Under the pieces are notes generated by a model. That model was not told the DNA's origin and did not search any database. It saw only the letters and a list, made by a program, of their open reading frames with translations. A stretch of DNA of 34,081 nt from positions 1 to 34,081 of the forward strand of contig WTIZ01000055.1 of the NCBI GenBank assembly GCA_011525035.1, in the 5' to 3' direction. A program made the translations under genes and the position numbers. Source of the DNA: Cryomorphaceae bacterium (lineage in GTDB: Bacteria; Bacteroidota; Bacteroidia; Flavobacteriales; Schleiferiaceae). Positions 31,621 to 34,081 of the stretch are shown here, in pieces; the stretch's first letter is position 1, and every line of letters starts with the position of its first letter.

Positions 31621-34023
31621 TTATATCTCGAGTATTAAACCAATGGTCGGTAACAATCGACCTGTATCGCTCGCAATGGTCTTCACCAAGTACGAACCAG
31701 GAGTGGAAGGATCCATCAATGGTGCCCTCGTTTCTTCGTCTCTTTCTACCGTCAAATAGGGCATTAACGGAATATCAGACGACGTGAAATTTTGTAAATC
31801 TAAGAACCAAGTCAGGCTGTAGTTTTTCTTGTTGTAGGTCTTGTCTAAACGTACGTCAATCACACTATAACTTGCCAATCGTTCACCCATCACATTGTTC
31901 ACATCGAAAACCCCGCGTTGCAGTACGTCCCAGTTCGTAGCGATAGCGCTAATTTCCGGGTTAAACGGCGTGTAAGGCGTACCTGTTGCCCAACGGTATT
32001 TCGCCCCAATCTGCCAGCCTTTGCCCCAAACTTTACCCAATACGAGATTGATGTTGTGTCGGTTGTCCCAAACCGTTGGGGTCCAATCCTGGCTGCTGTT
32101 CAAACGCGTGTCGCTAAACCCAAAATTATAGCTCATGGTCCACCAGTAGGTTCCTTTTAGCTTTTGTTGCAAGAACAACTCAAGTCCATAAGCACGACCT
32201 TCGGCCACTGAGGAGCTAACCTGATCGCCTACAGCAACATAAGCGCCAATGGCTTGAGAGAAGGACATCTGATCGTCCCACAGATACGGCATATTGCTGT
32301 AGTATTTGTAATAGCCTTCGAGAGAGAAACGGTACGTCTCACCGTTCTGAAATTCGATACCTGTTGCCGCTTGGTTCACAATACCTGCATAGCTGTACCT
32401 CGACCAATTGTTGGCTGCATTTGCCAATACCGTGATGGCTGGCGGCAGTTGCGAATAGCGCCCCAAATTCCCTTGAACGGCCCAGTCCGAATTAATATGG
32501 TATTGCGCGCTCACACGAGGGGAGAGCTGTGCCAATGGATTGATGGTAGTCAAATTCAAGTTGTGCATGTCCAAACGCAGCCCCGCACTGGTACTCAATC
32601 TATTGTCGAGGTAGTTTTTGGTCAAATGTGTAAACGCACCAAGGCTCTGGAAACTTACCTGCTGCTCGTAATCCGCTGTATCAATGCGCGCAACGCCCAG
32701 GGCATTGTTGTAGCGTACGTTCCACATGTCAAGATGGTAATCTCTGTGAACGACATTTAAACCGTATTTCCACTGCCAGCTATCACTCACAACATGATGT
32801 GAAAGATTGAAACGCGTATTAGTTTCTCCACTTTGATAATCCAGTTGACGGTCCGATTCAGTACCCGTATTCCCCACAAACTTCTCTGCCTGATTGCCTA
32901 CGTGGTCTCTACTGAGCACATATTCCCATCGTCCGTTGTCTTTAAACACTCGGTAACGCGCACCAAGCACTTCCGTTTGCTGCTCGCCTTCAGGGATGTA
33001 TCCAACGTTGTAGAGCAACGCGTCGCTCCCTCTTCCTTCTGTATACAAGCGGTATTTATCCCAACCACCAACACCAATTATAGTGAGGTCCTTGTTCTCA
33101 CTGATACGGTGACGTATTCGAAGCTGCGCGTCCTGATAGGCCGGCAATACTGGAATGTTAAACAACCTGAAATAATGTTGTGAGAAGCTGTTACGACCGC
33201 TTAATGTCACAGCGGTATTCTCGCCGATAGGACCTTCAAAAGTGATCCCGTAATCTGTTCCTCCTTGTGTTGCACGGATGCCCCAACGGTCTGTTCGGGC
33301 ATTACGTCCTTCCAACTGCAAGACCCCAGATAAGGCGTCATCAACTTCGGCCGGAAATCCACCCGTGATGAGGTCCATACCTTGAATATGATCCAAATTG
33401 ATCAAGCTCACAGCGCCGCCTGAAGCACCTTGAATGCTAAAGTGATTCACGGTTGGTAGAGATATACCGTCCAACAAGTACCTGTTCTCGTTAGGGGCGC
33501 CACCGCGCATAGCAATGGCGTAGCCAAACGACGGCTTAGGAAGAACTCCCGGGAAACTTTGAATCACACGGCTGAGGTCAAGTACAGCGCCAGGCATACG
33601 CATCATCTCAGAACGATTGATGTTCTTAATGCTCAGGGGCGTCTCGGGTGTTCTGTGAAAAGCATCGGCACGCACGGCAACTTCATCCAACGAGGTTACG
33701 CGTTCTACGAGCAGTTCAACATAGGTCGGTTTCGTGGAACGAACCAAGACTTCGTGAAGGGTTTGAATTTGACCTTGTGGACTAAGTGCACGCACATTGT
33801 ACAAGCCTGTAGGCAGCTCAGTAAATTCAAAGTAGCCTTCTTCATCAACGGTCGTTACTCGTTTAAATTGTCCTTGAATTACATCCACTTCCCATCCCGT
33901 TAAAGGACTGAGGTTCAAAGCGTCAAGAGCTTCTCCTTGAACGGTTCCTACACCTTGAGCCAAGGAGGATAGAGATATAGAAAAAAGTAAGGTGGCGGTT
34001 AGGAAAGCACGCTGTACTCTCAT
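31621..34023 (-). CDS. TonB-dependent outer-membrane receptor with N-terminal carboxypeptidase-like domain
   Basis: An 800-residue receptor starting with a signal peptide (MRVQRAFLTATLLFSISLSSLAQG). The carboxypeptidase-regulatory-like domain is at about 25-105 (VQGEALDALNLSPLTGWEV, EEGYFEFTELPTGLYNV). The plug follows with DEVAVRADAFHRTPETPLS, GYAIAMRGGAPNENRYLLDGISL, NHFSIQGASGGAVSLIN and GGFPAEVDDALSGVLQLEGRN. The barrel ends TIGLILEI. It shares the plug pattern with the receptor at 5087-7579, so the two are distant paralogues. The ligand is unknown. Its promoter region carries two copies of a short inverted-repeat motif, and the gene leads a possible operon with the ASST-like and nitroreductase genes. 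Confidence 0.92.
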   Translation of the reverse strand: MRVQRAFLTATLLFSISLSSLAQGVGTVQGEALDALNLSPLTGWEVDVIQGQFKRVTTVDEEGYFEFTELPTGLYNVRALSPQGQIQTLHEVLVRSTKPTYVELLVERVTSLDEVAVRADAFHRTPETPLSIKNINRSEMMRMPGAVLDLSRVIQSFPGVLPKPSFGYAIAMRGGAPNENRYLLDGISLPTVNHFSIQGASGGAVSLINLDHIQGMDLITGGFPAEVDDALSGVLQLEGRNARTDRWGIRATQGGTDYGITFEGPIGENTAVTLSGRNSFSQHYFRLFNIPVLPAYQDAQLRIRHRISENKDLTIIGVGGWDKYRLYTEGRGSDALLYNVGYIPEGEQQTEVLGARYRVFKDNGRWEYVLSRDHVGNQAEKFVGNTGTESDRQLDYQSGETNTRFNLSHHVVSDSWQWKYGLNVVHRDYHLDMWNVRYNNALGVARIDTADYEQQVSFQSLGAFTHLTKNYLDNRLSTSAGLRLDMHNLNLTTINPLAQLSPRVSAQYHINSDWAVQGNLGRYSQLPPAITVLANAANNWSRYSYAGIVNQAATGIEFQNGETYRFSLEGYYKYYSNMPYLWDDQMSFSQAIGAYVAVGDQVSSSVAEGRAYGLELFLQQKLKGTYWWTMSYNFGFSDTRLNSSQDWTPTVWDNRHNINLVLGKVWGKGWQIGAKYRWATGTPYTPFNPEISAIATNWDVLQRGVFDVNNVMGERLASYSVIDVRLDKTYNKKNYSLTWFLDLQNFTSSDIPLMPYLTVERDEETRAPLMDPSTPGSYLVKTIASDTGRLLPTIGLILEI

Positions 34024-34029
34024 TGCAAA

Positions 34030-34072
34030 GTCTTATTTGAGACAAAAGTACAACCCACCGTCTTATTTAGAC
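34030..34072 (-). promoter_or_regulatory. promoter with paired operator-like repeats for the receptor gene
   Basis: TACTTTTG on the minus strand (34050-34043) matches the Bacteroidota -7 element exactly. GTCTTATTTGAGAC (34030-34043) and GTCTTATTTAGAC (34060-34072) are two related sites with GTCT/AGAC arms whose starts are 30 bases apart. One covers the predicted transcription start and the other the -33 area. This arrangement suggests a dimeric regulator bound on one face of the DNA. The window ends just beyond. Confidence 0.5.
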
Positions 34073-34081
34073 TCATTTTAA

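Noticed and set aside
1-34081. CRISPR array, toxin-antitoxin pair, restriction system, phage genes or rRNA
   Set aside because: No regularly spaced repeats, no small paired toxin and antitoxin frames, no phage structural genes and no rRNA sequence were seen anywhere in the window.

Overview
The window looks like the chromosome of a member of the Bacteroidota, probably a marine Flavobacteriales of the Cryomorphaceae/Schleiferiaceae kind; the family-level guess is inference. The support comes from four things. Three large TonB-dependent receptors are present, two with the N-terminal carboxypeptidase-like domain typical of this phylum. Three secreted proteins carry type IX secretion (T9SS) C-terminal domains. 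Several genes encode families mostly seen in Bacteroidota (GWxTD, DUF6695, DUF6268, short-type AMP nucleosidase). Several promoters match the Bacteroidota pattern TTG - 17 to 20 bases - TAnnTTTG.

Layout. Bases 1-742 hold no convincing gene. They contain two decayed tRNA-Ser 3' ends and a 377-base element bounded by 36-base inverted repeats that are themselves palindromic. A solitary DDE transposase/integrase gene follows (743-2053), then an intact tRNA-Ser(UGA) on the minus strand (2262-2349). This stretch is the accessory part of the window. Bases 2439-4946 carry a GWxTD protein and a family 2 glycosyltransferase in one operon, followed by a TonB-dependent receptor (5087-7579). Reading leftward, 13860-7635 holds two paralogous T9SS type B secreted proteins and a HAD phosphatase, all joined by TAATG stop/start overlaps, and then a DUF6695 protein with its own promoter. 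A tRNA-Ser(GGA) (13949-14035) precedes a secreted CotH/lamin-tail protein (14171-16465).

The rest is mostly housekeeping and envelope genes: a FecA-like receptor with an operator-like promoter, AMP nucleosidase plus cytidine deaminase (nucleotide salvage), a membrane fatty acid hydroxylase/sterol desaturase, an operon of rlmF - VF530 protein - dipeptidyl peptidase III-like lipoprotein, a secreted Dabb protein, an ATP-grasp enzyme, a three-gene envelope operon (lipoprotein, DUF2147, DUF6268 barrel), an RhlE-type helicase, a nitroreductase, an arylsulfotransferase-like protein and a third TonB-dependent receptor.

How they work together. The dominant theme is the cell envelope: outer-membrane uptake, T9SS export of large surface proteins, lipoproteins and barrels. 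Strong GC-rich hairpins with T-runs separate most transcription units, and several convergent genes end with touching or overlapping stop codons, so the core region is compact. No phage, CRISPR array, restriction system or named defence system is visible. The best candidates for something undescribed are the tRNA-Ser-associated element at the left end, the coupled pair of IgGFc-like type B proteins, and the DUF6695 protein, which may be a permuted papain-like enzyme.
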